Below, piece after piece: positions 11,606 through 23,993 of a stretch of 64,000 bases of DNA (within the stretch, counting starts at the first letter, position 1; each line of letters begins with the position of its first letter). The notes under the pieces are model-generated. The model was not told the origin of the DNA, searched no databases, and saw only the letters and a program-made list of their open reading frames with translations. The translations under genes were made by a program, and so were the position numbers. The DNA is from Chaenocephalus aceratus (taxonomy: Eukaryota > Chordata > Actinopteri > Perciformes > Channichthyidae), in the NCBI GenBank assembly GCA_023974075.1, contig JAMFTG010000271.1:62001-126000 (forward strand). The letters run 5' to 3'.

Positions 11606-12047
11606 CAGTGGTTCTCAAATGGGGGTACGCGGACCCCTAGGGGTACATTGGAGTACTGCAGGGGGTACGTGATATTTGTTTGAGCAGTGTGGGTTTTATA
11701 TTCATAGACTAGAGTTACACATATTTCAAAACGCGAAGTGTAATAACTGCAGGTGGCCTCCCTGTCAGAATGACAAAGATCCTCAGTGAAACACAAGCCC
11801 ATGTTTCACTACACTAAGTACAACTTATTAAAAAGATCAGTTTGATGCAACTAATGTCGTCTTAGTGTTATTGCATGATATTAACATTTTAATAAATCAG
11901 ACACTGATGGTATAGCGCTGTACTGTACCTCTTTATACTGTATAGGCATTTTGTCCCACAAATAGTTTTTGTGCTGATCAGGGGGTACTTGGCTGAATTT
12001 TTTTTTCAAAGAAGGGAACATTATTGAAAACAGTTTGAGAATCACTG
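11606..12047. mobile_element. Non-autonomous hAT, CAGTGGTTCTCAAA family, copy 1
   Basis: The element starts CAGTGGTTCTCAAATGGGGG and ends with a segment whose complement starts CAGTGATTCTCAAAC. It is flanked by an exact 8-bp duplication GCTTATAC (11598-11605 and 12048-12055), the hallmark of hAT insertion. At 442 bp it is far too short for a transposase. The copy at 25355 shares the GGGGGTACGCGGACCCCTAG block. Confidence 0.92.
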
Positions 12048-12074
12048 GCTTATACCATGTGACATTAAATTAAT

Positions 12075-12345
12075 ATAACAGAAATATGCTATATTTAAGC
12101 AATAGCTCACGACAGGCCGTGGTATATGCTCATTATATCACAGCTAAGGGGCGTGGTTCGGCCCGACGCGAGGCGGTTTGCTTTTCAGCCCAACGGTATA
12201 CTGTTTTTCTCAGACGCGGAGGGATACTGACTTGTTGTGAAAAGTAACTTACAATTCTACCCGTGGTATACACTCAGTATATCACGGCTAAGGACCAATC
12301 AGATTGCTTGATTTGACTTGTCCGTTTTATAATAAACATTCTGCT
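12075..12345. mobile_element. MITE-like repeat with CCGTGGTATA motifs
   Basis: Paired blocks GGCCGTGGTATATGCTC...TATATCAC and CCGTGGTATACACTC...TATATCACGGCTAAGG, followed by ACCAATCAGATTGCTTG, resemble a repeat common in fish genomes. It immediately follows the hAT at 11606. Boundaries and target duplication are not resolved. Confidence 0.45.
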
Positions 12346-13457
12346 ATAACAATACTGTTTTGAACATCCTGACAACAACTCATTAGCATGTGGGTAGTGT
12401 AGCGGTCTGCTGATGTATTTCTGTGATATAATATCCACTGATGGTACAGCTTCAGTTCTGCAGAAACACAGACATAAAGCAACGCAATGAAATCTGCTAA
12501 ATCATAGCAATGAAACAGTTTGAATGCATACATGTGACTTTATGCACAGCTCAAACAGTGCATTGTGTTTATCTGGCATACATGCTACTGATCTGGTTGG
12601 CTGTTTTTCACACATCTAACTCACCAAAATGCATGAGCACTTTGTGTTTGCTGGCCATCCTGGACATGTATCACTTGCTCGACACAAACAAATCCCTCCG
12701 AGGGAGCAGTCGGTTAATGACTCCAACCAAAGTGTGTGCCATCTGTGAGTTAAGGCTCCCATTTACCATTTCCTACGTAAGAAATATTGCTGTGAAATGT
12801 CGAGCGCGCTGCCAAATGACCTTTTTTTTTTCTCCTCCAAGAAGCAGACTCATCCCACTTTATGGGAGGAAGTGAGCTGCATCTGACATCTGCTCGAAAA
12901 CTGAAGCCCAACGAGCCTCTCTCCCGTTTTCCGTTTTCCTTATTTTTCCGGAGATGTAAGACCCAGCAGACGTCAGAGAGGCAACGCTGAGACAAGATTT
13001 GAACTCCCAAGTCAAATTACAAAAGGCAGATGACATTAATATCACACAGGGTTTGGCAGCTCCTAAGTACATGCGGGGAGACAGCGGGGGGGCCACATAA
13101 CCCATCAGTCAGACTTTCCCTCTCTTGCTCTGTCAGCCATGTCAGTTTGCAGAGGAACGCTCGGGGCCCTTGGTATGTTGCCTCCTCTACATAGAACACG
13201 TGGTGATCAACAGGGTTGTTTTTATCTCAGAAGACGAGGGGTGTTATTGTTTGGCAGTTTTTGAATTATTGTCGGTTTTCTCCCAATCCTTTCATAACCC
13301 TTTTTGCTTCAGTGGTTTTGTGTTATTTGTGTTCGGTAGATCTATTTGTTTTCTGAATATGTGACTTCTGAGTCCTCTGAGGGTTTTTCTGTTCCTTAGC
13401 ATTAGCCTTTGGTTGGCTATTGACAGTAACTCACCTGTTTTTAACCGTAAATCTGAC
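12346..13457. other. Non-coding stretch
   Basis: No supported gene. ORFs at 12510-12875 and 12750-13010 overlap on opposite strands, have no recognisable domain and lack convincing splice signals. Confidence 0.4.
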
Positions 13458-14974
13458 TTAAAGAGGACATATTATGATGATGTTCAGGTGTATATCAGTA
13501 TGTAGTGTCTCTATTTTAAAGAGTCCTCTCCTGCTGATGTTCAGGTGTATATCAGTATGTAGTGTCTCTACTTTAAAGAGTCCTCTCCTGCTGATGTTCA
13601 GGTGTATATCAGTATGTAGTGACTCTACTTTAAAGAGTCCTCACCTGCTGATGTTCAGGTGTAGATCAGTATGTAGTGTCTCCACTTTAAAGAGTCCTCT
13701 CCTGCTGATGTTCAGGTGTAGATCAGTATGTAGTGTCTCCACTTTAAAGAGTCCTCTCCTGCTGATGTTCAGGTGTAGATCAGTATGTAGTGTCTCTACT
13801 TTAAAGAGTCCTCTCCTGCTGATGTTCAGGTGTTTATCAGTATGTAGTGTCTCTACTTTAAAGAGTCCTCTCCTGCTGATGTTCAGGTGTATATCAGTAT
13901 GTAGTGTCTCTACTTTAAAGAGTCCTCACCTGCTGATGTTCAGGTGTAGATCAGTATGTAGTGTCTCTACTTTAAAGAGTCCTCTCCTGCTGATGTTCAG
14001 GTGTATGTAGTGTCTCTACTTTAAAGAGTCCTCACCTGCTGATGTTCAGGTGTAGATCAGTATGTAGTGTCTCTACTTTAAAGAGTCCTCTCCTGCTGAT
14101 GTTCAGGTGTATGTAGTGTCTCTACTTTAAAGAGTCCTCACCTGCTGATGTTCAGGTGTAGATCAGTATGTAGTGTCTCTACTTTAAAGAGTCCTTTCCT
14201 GCTGATGTTCAGGTGTAGATCAGTATGTAGTGTCTCTACTTTAAAGAGTCCTCTCCTGCTGATGTTCAGGTGTATATCAGTATGTAGTGTCTCTACTTTA
14301 AAGAGTCCTCACCTGCTGATGTTCAGGTGTATATCAGTATGTAGTGTCTCTACTTTAAAGAGTCCTCACCTGCTGATGTGCAGGTGTAGATCAGTATGTA
14401 GTGTCTCTACTTTAAAGAGTCCTCTCCTGCTGATGTTCAGGTGTATGTAGTGTATCTACTTTAAAGAGTCCTCACCTGCTGATGTTCAGGTGTAGATCAG
14501 TATGTAGTGTATCTACTTTAAAGAGTCCTCTCCTGCTGATGTTCAGGTGTAGATCAGTATGTAGTGTCTCTACTTTAAAGAGTCCTCTCCTGCTGATGTT
14601 CAGGTGTAGATCAGTATGTAGTGTCTCTACTTTAAAGAGTCCTCTCCTGCTGATGTTCAGGTGTATATCAGTATGTAGTGTCTCTACTTTAAAGAGTCCT
14701 CTCCTGCTGATGTTCAGGTGTAGATCAGTATGTAGTGTCTCTACTTTAAAGAGTCCTCTCCTGCTGATGTTCAGGTGTATATCAGTATGTAGTGTCTCTA
14801 CTTTAAAGAGTCCTCTCCTGCTGATGTTCAGGTGTATATCAGTATGTAGTGTCTCTACTTTAAAGAGTCCTCTCCTGCTGATGCTCAGGTGTATATCAGT
14901 ATGTAGTGTCTCTACTTTAAAGAGTCCTCTCCTGCTGATGTTCAGGTGTATATCAGTATGTAGTGTCTCTACAT
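13458..14974. repeat. 57-bp minisatellite grown from a MITE B terminus, 27 units
   Basis: The array starts at TTAAAGAGGACATATTATG, the terminal sequence of MITE family B. Each later unit begins TTAAAGAGTCCTC and carries GATGTTCAGGTGTATATCAG, so units look like degenerate copies of the first 57-58 bp of the MITE. I count 24 full units and three 49-bp units lacking 8 bp (near 13998, 14099 and 14438). Because 57 is a multiple of 3, both strands stay open as 19-residue repeats (MFRCISVCSVSTLKSPLLL on the plus strand); the 49-bp units break the frame. These ORFs are not genes. Confidence 0.92.
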
Positions 14975-15190
14975 GTCTCCATGCTTTAATATTCAAAAAG
15001 CTTGTTATTGTTCTCATACTGCCTGTGCTGCAGCACCTCTTTTCACCCTCTGTCTGAAACCAGAGCCCAGTCTGCACTGATTGGTTAGTTGGCTGGCTCT
15101 GTTGTGATTGTTCAACCGCTTAGAGATGTCCCGCCCCTTAGCCTATCACGTACAATGTGTTGGAGCGCTATCCAATAGAAGGGTCTCTTT
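14975..15190 (+). mobile_element. MITE family B, internal part after the array
   Basis: After the last repeat unit, family B sequence continues: CATGTCTCCATGCTTTAATA, CTGCCTGTGCTGCAGC, AACCAGAGCCCAGTCTGC, TGTCCCGCCCCTTAGCC and GAGCGCTATCCAATAGAAG. The element then stops abruptly, so its far terminus is absent. Confidence 0.75.
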
Positions 15191-15738
15191 AAGATGCATA
15201 CTAAAGGTGATTGTTCTCCATTAACATTACTTTGGAAGTCATTAATAGATGTTACCAACCTAATTTGCATCTAATCATTAGTCTTGTCTTTTTACGTTCT
15301 AATAATCCCAGCAGGGTTCTTTGATGCAAATACATTTGAATGATAGACGGGCGACTGTTTAGACAACTAATCATATTATCCCGACTCATTATCATGGTGT
15401 CAAAAGATCTCCCAGGACACATGGGCTTATTATGAGGGTGTCAACTTCACTTTAGTTCAGCAGGTAATTAAAAAGTGATGAGTGTCAACGACTCTGTCCC
15501 ACTGTGACAGAGAAACTCATTAAATATAGCTCCTACAGTATGGCCAGACATAGTTAGGAAACCTCAAAATGAGCATGATATGCTTTAATATGTTGAGCCA
15601 TATATGGACCTATCCTCCATACAGTTTGAAAACACTAAGTCGTAATTTGCGAAATCTAGTTGTTTTTTTCCCCTTTACTTTACCCTTTACACCTTTTTTT
15701 AAATATGTTTACATCCCAGTACCCTTGAATACCTTGAA
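15191..15738. other. Non-coding stretch
   Basis: Nothing recognisable apart from AT-rich sequence. Confidence 0.45.
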
Positions 15739-16080
15739 CACTAGAACCGCCAACGGGTACATTTTACCCGTAGCAGTTGTTTGATTGTATGTAACTTTTT
15801 TTCAATAACATATTAAAGTCTCCCAGTCCGTGACTTTTCCTGAAAGTGTGTTATGTAGCACCCTCTGTTGTTAACAATTGTCAATATGAAGTCAGATTGA
15901 AAAAATCGCCAAAAAAAAGCCATTTATACCCATATCCGCCAGCGGGTAATATTTACCTCATAGAAAATGCAGCGTAAACATGACGTGTTGCTATAGCAAC
16001 GCCTTTTGTCAACTGCGGTTCCTTATCAGAGAGAGAGAGATTGAGAGATAGATAGATAGATAGATGGATAGGTAGGTAGG

Positions 16081-16118
<38 letters not shown>

Positions 16119-16632
16119 TATTGATAGATGGATAGAGAGAGAGAGATAGACATATAGATAGTTATAGATAGTGTAACATCTTGGAGAATACAAGATCTTG
16201 GATGACTGAGCTCACGTTGAGGACGTAATGCATGTGTGCAGGTTACGTGCCAGTTGAATAAAGATGGACACTCGGAATGAGAGAAGTAGTCTGCGTCGTC
16301 TGTTTATGTAGACAATTATATTTCCATATAACAGAACATTACATATGGATCGATAGATAGTTATAGTTATTTGTACCTAAACAAAACACAATTCTAACAC
16401 CAAGCGTTTAAATCAGCACTGGTAGCGATATTTTATACTTTATCTGCACAAACTGTATCATATGAAAAGCTGAGAGTCCACAGATTCTATTGGTATACGT
16501 TTCATCCCTGTGCGATCAAAACTCACTGTTCTGTCTGATAAATAAAAGAACATTGTACCTTGAAAATCAATAGCGGGTACATGTGACCCGTTGGCGGTTT
16601 TAGGTATACAGCGACCTCTGGCGGTTCTAGTG
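15739..16632. mobile_element. piggyBac-like non-autonomous element
   Basis: Termini are inverted: CACTAGAACCGCCAACGGG on the left and, on the complementary strand at the right, CACTAGAACCGCCAGAGG. The right flank is TTAA (16633-16636) and the left flank is TGAA (15735-15738), one base off, suggesting TTAA target duplication. Hairpin-like ACGGGTACATTTTACCCGT follows the left end. The middle has a GATA/AGAG microsatellite at 16031-16165. A stretch from about 16172 begins TGTAACATC and has AATAAA near 16258; it may be a nested small LTR. No transposase is encoded. Confidence 0.7.
16031..16165. repeat. GATA/GAGA microsatellite
   Basis: Short GA runs and GATA tetranucleotide runs, with GGTA variants, lie inside the piggyBac-like element. 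Confidence 0.9.
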
Positions 16633-16636
16633 TTAA

Positions 16637-17439
16637 AGACAATATAGTATTCAACTTCACACAACTGGGTCACATGAAGGAATTCAAAATGACCTTTTTT
16701 TCCGCGTGCTCTGTCTGAAGTGACATGCCATGGCCAAATAGTCCTACTTGTCATGAATGTTCAATAACAGCTGCTCCTCAAATCCTTGTATCGTCCTCAC
16801 TTGATGGTGATACTGGACTTTCTTTCAATTTCCATGAAGTGATCTCCTTAGATGAAGGTCAGAGCATCCCTTGAGGTTTTCTGGCTGGCTTAGAGAGGCA
16901 TGCACTAAGATTGAAACGAGCATTTCTGAGCACTGAGAGGCTCTTGCACCGTGAGTAAAGCGGCGAGAGGCAGGAGGAATTTGGAGTATCTTGGATGGCA
17001 CTGTTGAGAAAATTACCATCATGTGCAAGGGTCAATTTTCAGTCGGCTTTCAAAAATGTATGTAGGAAAATGAGGAGGGAGAAACAGAAATGTGCCGTCT
17101 TTTGAAAGTGGATCCCTCATCCTCTGCTGCAGGTTTGTCAAGTGTGAAAAGCACTCGAGTCAATATTTCTCGAAACAGTGTTTCCCTTGCTTTGAATAAA
17201 AAGCCAGCCGCTAAAGAATGCCAGCTTTCTCCTCAGCGGATGAGACGATTATTTATTTTACCAGTGACACTGAGAAGGATTTTGCTCTCAATGCCTGCTC
17301 GTAAAATATAAAGGGGAATTTTGTGTTTTGTTCGGCAGGAGGCTAGGACACAAATGAATGGAGCTACATAGACTGAATATAGCATAGTAAGACCATGAGA
17401 AGCAAAAGGACCTCAGTAAAAACAGGTGGTCTTACATTC
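16637..17439. other. Non-coding stretch
   Basis: No recognisable repeat terminus or gene. ORFs at 16825-17028 (minus) and 17090-17311 (plus) have no domain support. Confidence 0.4.
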
Positions 17440-17562
17440 ACATTATTTTGTCATATGGCACCTATGATATTTGTATTTTGTTTTTGTCTTTGCTTTTGTT
17501 TGCTTAGAGTTATTTTTTGTGATTTGGGGCTACAATACATTTTGATTTGATTTGATACATAA
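17440..17562 (+). mobile_element. LINE 3' tail fragment
   Basis: A GTTTTTGTCTTTGCTTTTG run, then GGGGCTACAATACATTTTG and a TTTGA repeat resemble the 3' end and short tandem tail of fish LINEs. Only the tail survives, so the clade cannot be fixed. Confidence 0.4.
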
Positions 17563-18239
17563 CGAAACAAGATGTAGACGTAGACGTAGTCACATCATAA
17601 TTTCATGTTAGCATTTATGATAATTGTTAGATTGGTTATCCCCAATGATGTGTATCAAGGTCTTCATGGGTCTATTTGGTCCCCATCATTCAAAGTTTGC
17701 ATTCTGAGGCTGGATATTCATTACATTTAGTCCAATAGAGTGGAGCAGTGATGACATATGTGTGTAGGCCGACCACAAAGTTAGCATTGCAATTGGTGCC
17801 TCGACAAACAGCTATGGGATTTCCCCATTGAATTTTGGTATATTGCAGAAAATAAGATTTGTACACACAATTATAATACATAACAATGTTTGTTCAGCCG
17901 AATAATCTCCACATATTATCACAATTTGATGATATTTGAAGTGAAAAGCTAACGTTAGGCTATAAACGAACTACATCACTAATGCTATGTTAGCGACCGT
18001 TTTTATGACCCAAAGAAGCGTTGTATATTCACGAGTGGGGGTATTTACTTCCTGGTTTTATGTTGTAGAGTAGACCATAAACATATTTTCAGCTTGTGTT
18101 AACATCAGGTTTTCCTTTCCGGCATACAACCAAAAGCACATTGAAAACATTTGGGACGAGGGAACAGGAAGTTGTACAATTCTCACACATTTCTGGGTCT
18201 TGTTCCTTCACCACAATATTGGATTAGAATCTAATCCCA
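17563..18239. other. Non-coding stretch
   Basis: No gene or recognisable element boundary. Confidence 0.4.
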
Positions 18240-18241
18240 TA

Positions 18242-19070
18242 TGTGACCCGCTCTATCGAAATCAGTCGGAAGTCGCAACGGCTCATTTCAAAATAAACGT
18301 GGATTTACGTAAAAAACTATTTTTTCGGGGTTCGGGTGTTTTGTTTGATTTTAAATAAACAAAATCTTGGCTTTCAGAATATGACACTTTTATTTCCAAA
18401 ATCACGATAAATACATGTTTTAAGCTTGTGAAGGGAAGATGATACCTCTCACTCGCCACTCTGCTGTTCCGCAGCGCCGCCCCCCCCCCTCCCTCCGCTG
18501 ACATTATGAATGTAAGGCGTATAGTAATCATAGATAACACGGCAGGGTCCGTTACAGTTTGTTTTCATCTGATTTCAATTAAACATAGTCGATATTAAAC
18601 TTTTTCCGGCAAATTCAGATGATAAAAACAACTTTAAAGCTTCGGCATAATTACAAGCGGAGAACGGAGTAACTTGACGTCACAGCAGGCACAACAACAG
18701 CCGGTGTTTCTCGTGAGGGTTTCCCCTGGGAAGCAAACGCAAAATTACACAAACGCACACGTATACACACACACTCGCGAGCTTCCCCTCCAAATAAAAA
18801 TATCTTCCCTCCGTAGTATTTTGATCATTTGCTCCACTAATAACCAATCAGATCGATGGATTCCAGAGAAGAGGAAACTGTGAAGGCCTTTTTCTCAAAA
18901 TGATGACTCGTAACAGTCCTTATATAATGTGACATATTTCGCTTAATATTTGGAGTAGAACAGCAATCCTGATATCATTAGAAAGCTAGGAATCTCTTCT
19001 TTCCAACAGTGTATACAACTCAAAATGTGTCTTCGGGTCAATGCGACTGATTTCGATAGAGCAGGTCACA
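18242..19070. mobile_element. TA-flanked DNA transposon derivative, 829 bp
   Basis: The left end TGTGACCCGCTCTATCGAAA and the right end, on the complement, TGTGACCTGCTCTATCGAAA are inverted repeats of about 27 bp ending near CAGTCG. TA dinucleotides flank both ends (18240-18241 and 19071-19072), consistent with a TA target as in Tc1/mariner-like elements, though TA is weak evidence alone. No transposase-like frame is present. Confidence 0.7.
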
Positions 19071-19072
19071 TA

Positions 19073-19752
19073 TCTAATCATTAGATATTGTCCGGTTGTC
19101 TTAGCCTGGGGTCTGTGTGTCAATATGCCTCTGAGCTGACTTCCTATCAGCTCTGATCACAGCTGGTCATCTAATCATCACAACAGCAAAGACGTGTTTC
19201 AGTGAAAACATGACGTGGAAGAACAATGGCTTCTCTGCTGGATAACTGGTGCGGGGTTGTGATGCAGCTGGTGTTGGATAATATTATATTTTAGTCTGTT
19301 CTGGTTGAGTACATTTCGGATCATGTTTTTAAAATCCTTAGGTCCTTTGTATTGGGTCTGACCATTTTGGATTGATTCCCTCTTAAAAAAAATAATGAAT
19401 TTGTTTAAGCACAATATTTTGGATCCAAGAAAAGCTTTAAGGGTTTTAAAAAAATCAAAATCCTCAGCGTGTTTATTCGATTGGAAACTATTTAGTATGT
19501 GCTTTCGGATACATCATTGCCTCCAGGGGCCATTAGGAAGGCTTTGGTTTTGTTTATCCCTCATTTGTTTGAGGTTTCACTTTAACTGTGCCATTGAATA
19601 ATGCATAACGTCCTTACTTTTTAGCATTGCCTCAAATAGCTAAACTTTCACAAACCATGGCAAAACAAAATAGCCGTGAGGAAAGACTTTTCTGTGGAAA
19701 GATAAGCTTCATTTCTATGTTCTAGTTAAAAAGTAGACTGCTTGGATGGACT
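19073..19752. other. Non-coding stretch
   Basis: No supported gene or element. Confidence 0.4.
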
Positions 19753-19950
19753 TAAGTCAAAGTCAACTTTATTGTCAATCTTCCAGTTTGTGTGTACAGA
19801 GATCGAAATGCCACAATCCCGAATACAAAAACAAATGTAAATATAAAAACACGTGTGCAAATATGTATATACACAGTCAAAGACACATTTGTACACGTGC
19901 ACATGTAACCAGTGTCGATAAGCTGTCTCCGTGTTGTGTTTGAGATAATC
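19753..19950 (-). mobile_element. Retroposon tail-type dispersed repeat, copy 1
   Basis: The block TCAAAGTCAACTTTATTGTC, CTTCCAGTTTGTGTGTACAG and CACAGTCAAAGACACATTT recurs at 52541-53800, where a hAT interrupts it. Its start resembles the 3' tail of fish LINEs read on the minus strand. Here it is uninterrupted and serves as the empty-site comparison. Confidence 0.65.
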
Positions 19951-21585
19951 ATGGATGAGACCAGAGCCAGCACACTGCTGAGTCGATCTCCGTTGTTCAC
20001 TGACAACAATACGACAAATCAGTAGTCATTAAACGAGCTATCCCGCTCACTGACTCCTCTCACGTGGGACATTCACAAAAAAGGGAAGAGGGAACTTGAG
20101 GGACACAATATGAGTACAGCGACTACATTCTGGAGGCTCCGCCCACTGATTCGACAATTACTACATAAAGAACACAGAATTATTAAATACAAAACACATA
20201 ATTTGTGTGATTATACTAAAAACTAAACATATTTACAACTGTTACACACACACATTAAGACCTAAATAAAAATACAACAATCAATAAATACAAAACAACA
20301 GTCAACATTTTCAGAATGTGCGTTATCGCCAGCTTGTATAACGTGTCTGGTGCCGTGGTAAAGGTGTATGTGTGTGTTAATCCTCTCTGGCGGCCTTCAC
20401 CATGCCGTTATCAACAGGCGATGTTGTCTGTTTGCCAGCCGCCTGCTGCCCATTGACTGTTGTACGACAGAGGGGGCTTTGGGCAGGTGCAGGGCTCTGA
20501 CATTTAGACCCCCATTGTCCTCGCCTGCTAATCCCTCCATTGTGAGCGATTAGCAATATCCTGGTCGCTCGGCTCTGGACGGGGTGAAGAGGCCGTGTGT
20601 GGTGGGAATGGTGCCACGAATGAACAAGGACAATGCCGCGTCACAAACCACGCTGTCTAACTTCATTATGCTGACATGCGAGTGCTCCAGTGGCTGCGTG
20701 TGTGTCGGCCTGATACGGGCTGGGAGGATTGCAGCTGATAGACAGCAGTGGTCAATTTGGGGGGTCGGTCAGCGCTTTGTGCAGATGATTTTGAAACTGC
20801 CTTTGTGGGCTTTTCTAAACGCAGCTCCAGAGGTTACTCAGGTACAATGAGACTGTGAACCCCTCAATCAAAAATCATTTGATTTTGATCATCAGCGTTG
20901 GCGAACACCCTACTAAGACTGATAGCTTGTCGATACCACATCAGTCACAGTGACACGCCTCAATCCAACCAGCTGCAGAGGCGATAGAGGATGGAGCAGG
21001 ATGGAGGGACTGGCTGAGGAGTGGGAACAGGAGAACCGGATGTTGACAGAGCTGATTGGGGGTCAGGAGCGAGTGGCTGGGAGTTATGTGTCTAACTTAA
21101 GCCGCTGCTACTCCTAACCAACAGAGCCAGCGTCAGAAGTGATGTGTGCAGGTCCGTGTCAAGCTGCGACAGTGATTTAGAGCCTTGTGCCCTTGGTTTA
21201 GTCGTGGGCCCACATGAATTTCAACTAGTGCATTGGCTTATATCGAAGGTGCTGCTGAGCCCACTTTTGTATTTCAGCAGTGAATGGAACAGGGACTTCA
21301 AAGCAACACCATGCATAATTCAGTCGGTCTATATATTCCATACATGTGGATGCAAATTCAAAGAGTAGTGCGCAATATTTACTGATTGGTATTTATTGTC
21401 CACAACAAAATTAGCAATTTGCAAATGTCACCAGATGAAATAGTGCTTATAGCTCACCTGGAAGAGCACACTTTTTCTTTCCTTATATCCAGTCTGTAAA
21501 ATACTATCAATATACGCAACAAGCCGAAACCCTAACACTCAAGAACCATAAACCTTAAAAACCTTTTATGTGATTCTATACTTAT
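19951..21585. other. Non-coding stretch, partly CNE-like
   Basis: No supported gene. The part at about 20360-20860 is repeat-free, with CCTGCTAATCCCTCCATTG and GAGCGATTAGCAATATC, and could be a conserved non-coding element; this cannot be shown without alignment. Confidence 0.3.
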
Positions 21586-21690
21586 TTTTATGTGTTGTGA
21601 GCTGAGCTGTGTGATTTTATATTTTATGTGTCTCTCTCTGTAGCACTTTGGTCTGGAGGTGCTTTATAAATAAAGTTGGATTGGATTAAA
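21586..21690 (+). mobile_element. L2-type LINE 3' end fragment
   Basis: TGTAGCACTTTGGTCTGGAG then GTGCTTTATAAATAAAGTTG and a GGATT tail match the usual 3' end of L2-type LINEs (a stem followed by TATAAATAAA and a short tandem tail). Only about 100 bp remain. Confidence 0.6.
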
Positions 21691-22384
21691 AAGAAGAATT
21701 ATTGAGCATAGTAACTTCCAATTTGAAATAAAAACCTAGAATATGAAAAGTTATCGTTATATAATATTTATAAAATGCAAAGGTAACTTATATATACAGA
21801 CATGAGCAATAGGCCTTGTGTTCATACCATTTCTCTTCTGCTTGCTCATTATTCAGACGTGTTATGTTAGGTGTTCAAAAGCAAACTATAAAGCAGTGTC
21901 AGATAATGATGATTGCCGTTTTCACAACAAATAAAAAGCTGGCAAATGAAGCAGTGCAGAGAAATAGCTTACAGATGGTGAATGACCTTCCCCATGTTTA
22001 GCAATTAGTTTGACAGTCCATTAGGCGACGTGTACCCTCCAAACTTCACAGTATTTACTCTTTCTCTTTCAACACATTGGAACATCACATTTAGGAGTAA
22101 ATTGGTTTTAAAGGAACATTTAGACATGTATTTGTAGGCGTCCAATCGTCCTCTCAAGGCCACCTAACTTGAAGTGTGAAGCTTATGTTTTACTGTACAA
22201 TCTTTTTTAATGGAGAACAATACAAGCGTGTGAAGTGTTTCTGGCAATGTAGCCTACCTTTGAAACCAAGAGAATCATTGACATTAAAGCGTGTCACCAG
22301 ATGGTGGAGGTAGAATACACATCCACCGTGAGAGAACATTAGCAAGTGTTGTGCTGACTCACACATAGAAATGGCTTTTGAAGC
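21691..22384. other. Non-coding stretch
   Basis: Nothing recognisable. Confidence 0.4.
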
Positions 22385-22392
22385 GTTTAAAG

Positions 22393-22901
22393 CAGGGGTG
22401 TCAAACTCAAGGCCCGGGGGCCAAATCCGGCCCGCAACTTCATTTTCTGTGGCCCCACAAGAGCTTGCAAAGGATATAATATGTTTATTATACGGTTGCA
22501 TGCCGCTTTACAGAAGCACATTGCCCATAAACTACATGTCCCACAATGCATCTCAAATTAGACTTTTTTCTCGGAATCTGACTTTTGTGATTTTTCAAGA
22601 TTTCACTTATTTATTTTAATTTTTTCCAGAATTTTCTTTTTAAATCATTTTGTGACATGCGCACTGAAGAGACTTGCAATTGTTTGCCCTAGACTTCTGC
22701 TTTCAGACGTAGTTAATTATGAAGTTATTACCCTATCCGATAATAAACCAATGCAGAGGCAATAATGTATATAATACATTATTTTATATATATTGAATAT
22801 TTATATATTTATTCTTATATAGTCTTATATATAAAACTGGCCATTTGAGTGCAACCATGATGCCAATGTGGCCCTAGTTGAAATTGAGTTTGACACCCCT
22901 G
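22393..22901. mobile_element. Non-autonomous hAT, CAGGGGTGTCAAACTC family, copy 1
   Basis: The left end CAGGGGTGTCAAACTCAAGG pairs with the right end GAGTTTGACACCCCTG. An exact 8-bp duplication GTTTAAAG flanks it (22385-22392, 22902-22909). Internal sequence (CAAGAGCTTGCAAAG, CCATAAACTACATGTCCCAC) is shared with copies at 40291 and 61344. At 509 bp it has no transposase. Confidence 0.95.
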
Positions 22902-22909
22902 GTTTAAAG

Positions 22910-23993
22910 AGTTTAGCTGCCTTGTAATTGTGTTGTCGATGTTCATTTACCCACTTGTTCTATTTACAATGTATTTAATTAAGAACTAAAGCGTCACCGC
23001 CTCATAACCACCATGTGCAGTCTTTCTCTAAAACACATTGTGCACTGATTGGAGAATTAGTTGGTTTTGATTGAGCTATTGATGCAGAGTCTGACTCCAG
23101 CTGTGCTTTAAGTCAAAATAATGTTTCCTTTTTTGTCGCTGACTGAGAATCTGTTTTATTTTAGTATTACCTTTTTCACATTTTTACATATTGTCTCTCA
23201 TGTACCTGAACCCAGATATCTTGTTATGACGGTGGCATGATTTGTCAAATCCTCAGGGCCTACTGGAGCATAATTCGCTTATAGAAAATTGATTGATTGG
23301 GGTGAGGATGGAAAAGCATCAAGTGCGGTTTGATTGAGTTGTGAGTGATGGCGGTCCAAGCGTCATCTATAACTGACGCCCTGCGGCACATCATTCAACA
23401 ATCAGTGCTTTCAAAGGCTCGTCTGTCTTCCTGTCCAGTGGGGTCCATCTCTGCAATTACAGTGCAATCAGAAGGACTCTCGGTTTAGCATTGTAAACTG
23501 GAAATGTATTCAACTCCAAACTATAGAAAGGTTTTTCCATTCAAACTTTCATACCCAATTATGTCCTCTCATGTTCTGGAAACAAAGGGGAGCTATTGCA
23601 AAAGATTGACAATGTCTTATAAATGTCGTATTAGTGCTTAGACATTAGATATGGACTGTTACAGTTATGCAGGGCACATTGGGTTTCTTTGGAAATCAGA
23701 TTTGTTTTGTGTCATTTCCTTGTCCGTGCCTCAGTGTTATTGTACTTGATTTAGATGTTCAAAATCCAATGAGACATTTGAAGAATAAATATTGTGCAGT
23801 TATTGTGCTACCCTCTGTCTAGTCACAGTTGGAAACCCCTAAACACAATGGTTGGAAATAGTTTTCTGATGCTGACTGCCAGAGCGTTTACAAGGCAGGA
23901 ATCCGTGATAAAAAATAAATCGGAGCGGGACGAGGAGGTAAGGTAGCGAGGGGCTGTGCAGTCGAGCTCCAAGCCCAAGGCCGCCAGATGGAC
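22910..23993. other. Non-coding stretch
   Basis: No recognisable gene or repeat terminus. Confidence 0.4.

Noticed and set aside
13474..15077. Long 19-residue-periodic ORFs on both strands (MFRCISVCS... and the complement)
   Set aside because: They follow from a 57-bp tandem unit without stops and break at the 49-bp units; no start context or homology.
16172..16331. Small TG...CA LTR-like segment with AATAAA inside the piggyBac-like element
   Set aside because: No target duplication could be matched and surrounding GATA repeats confuse the borders.
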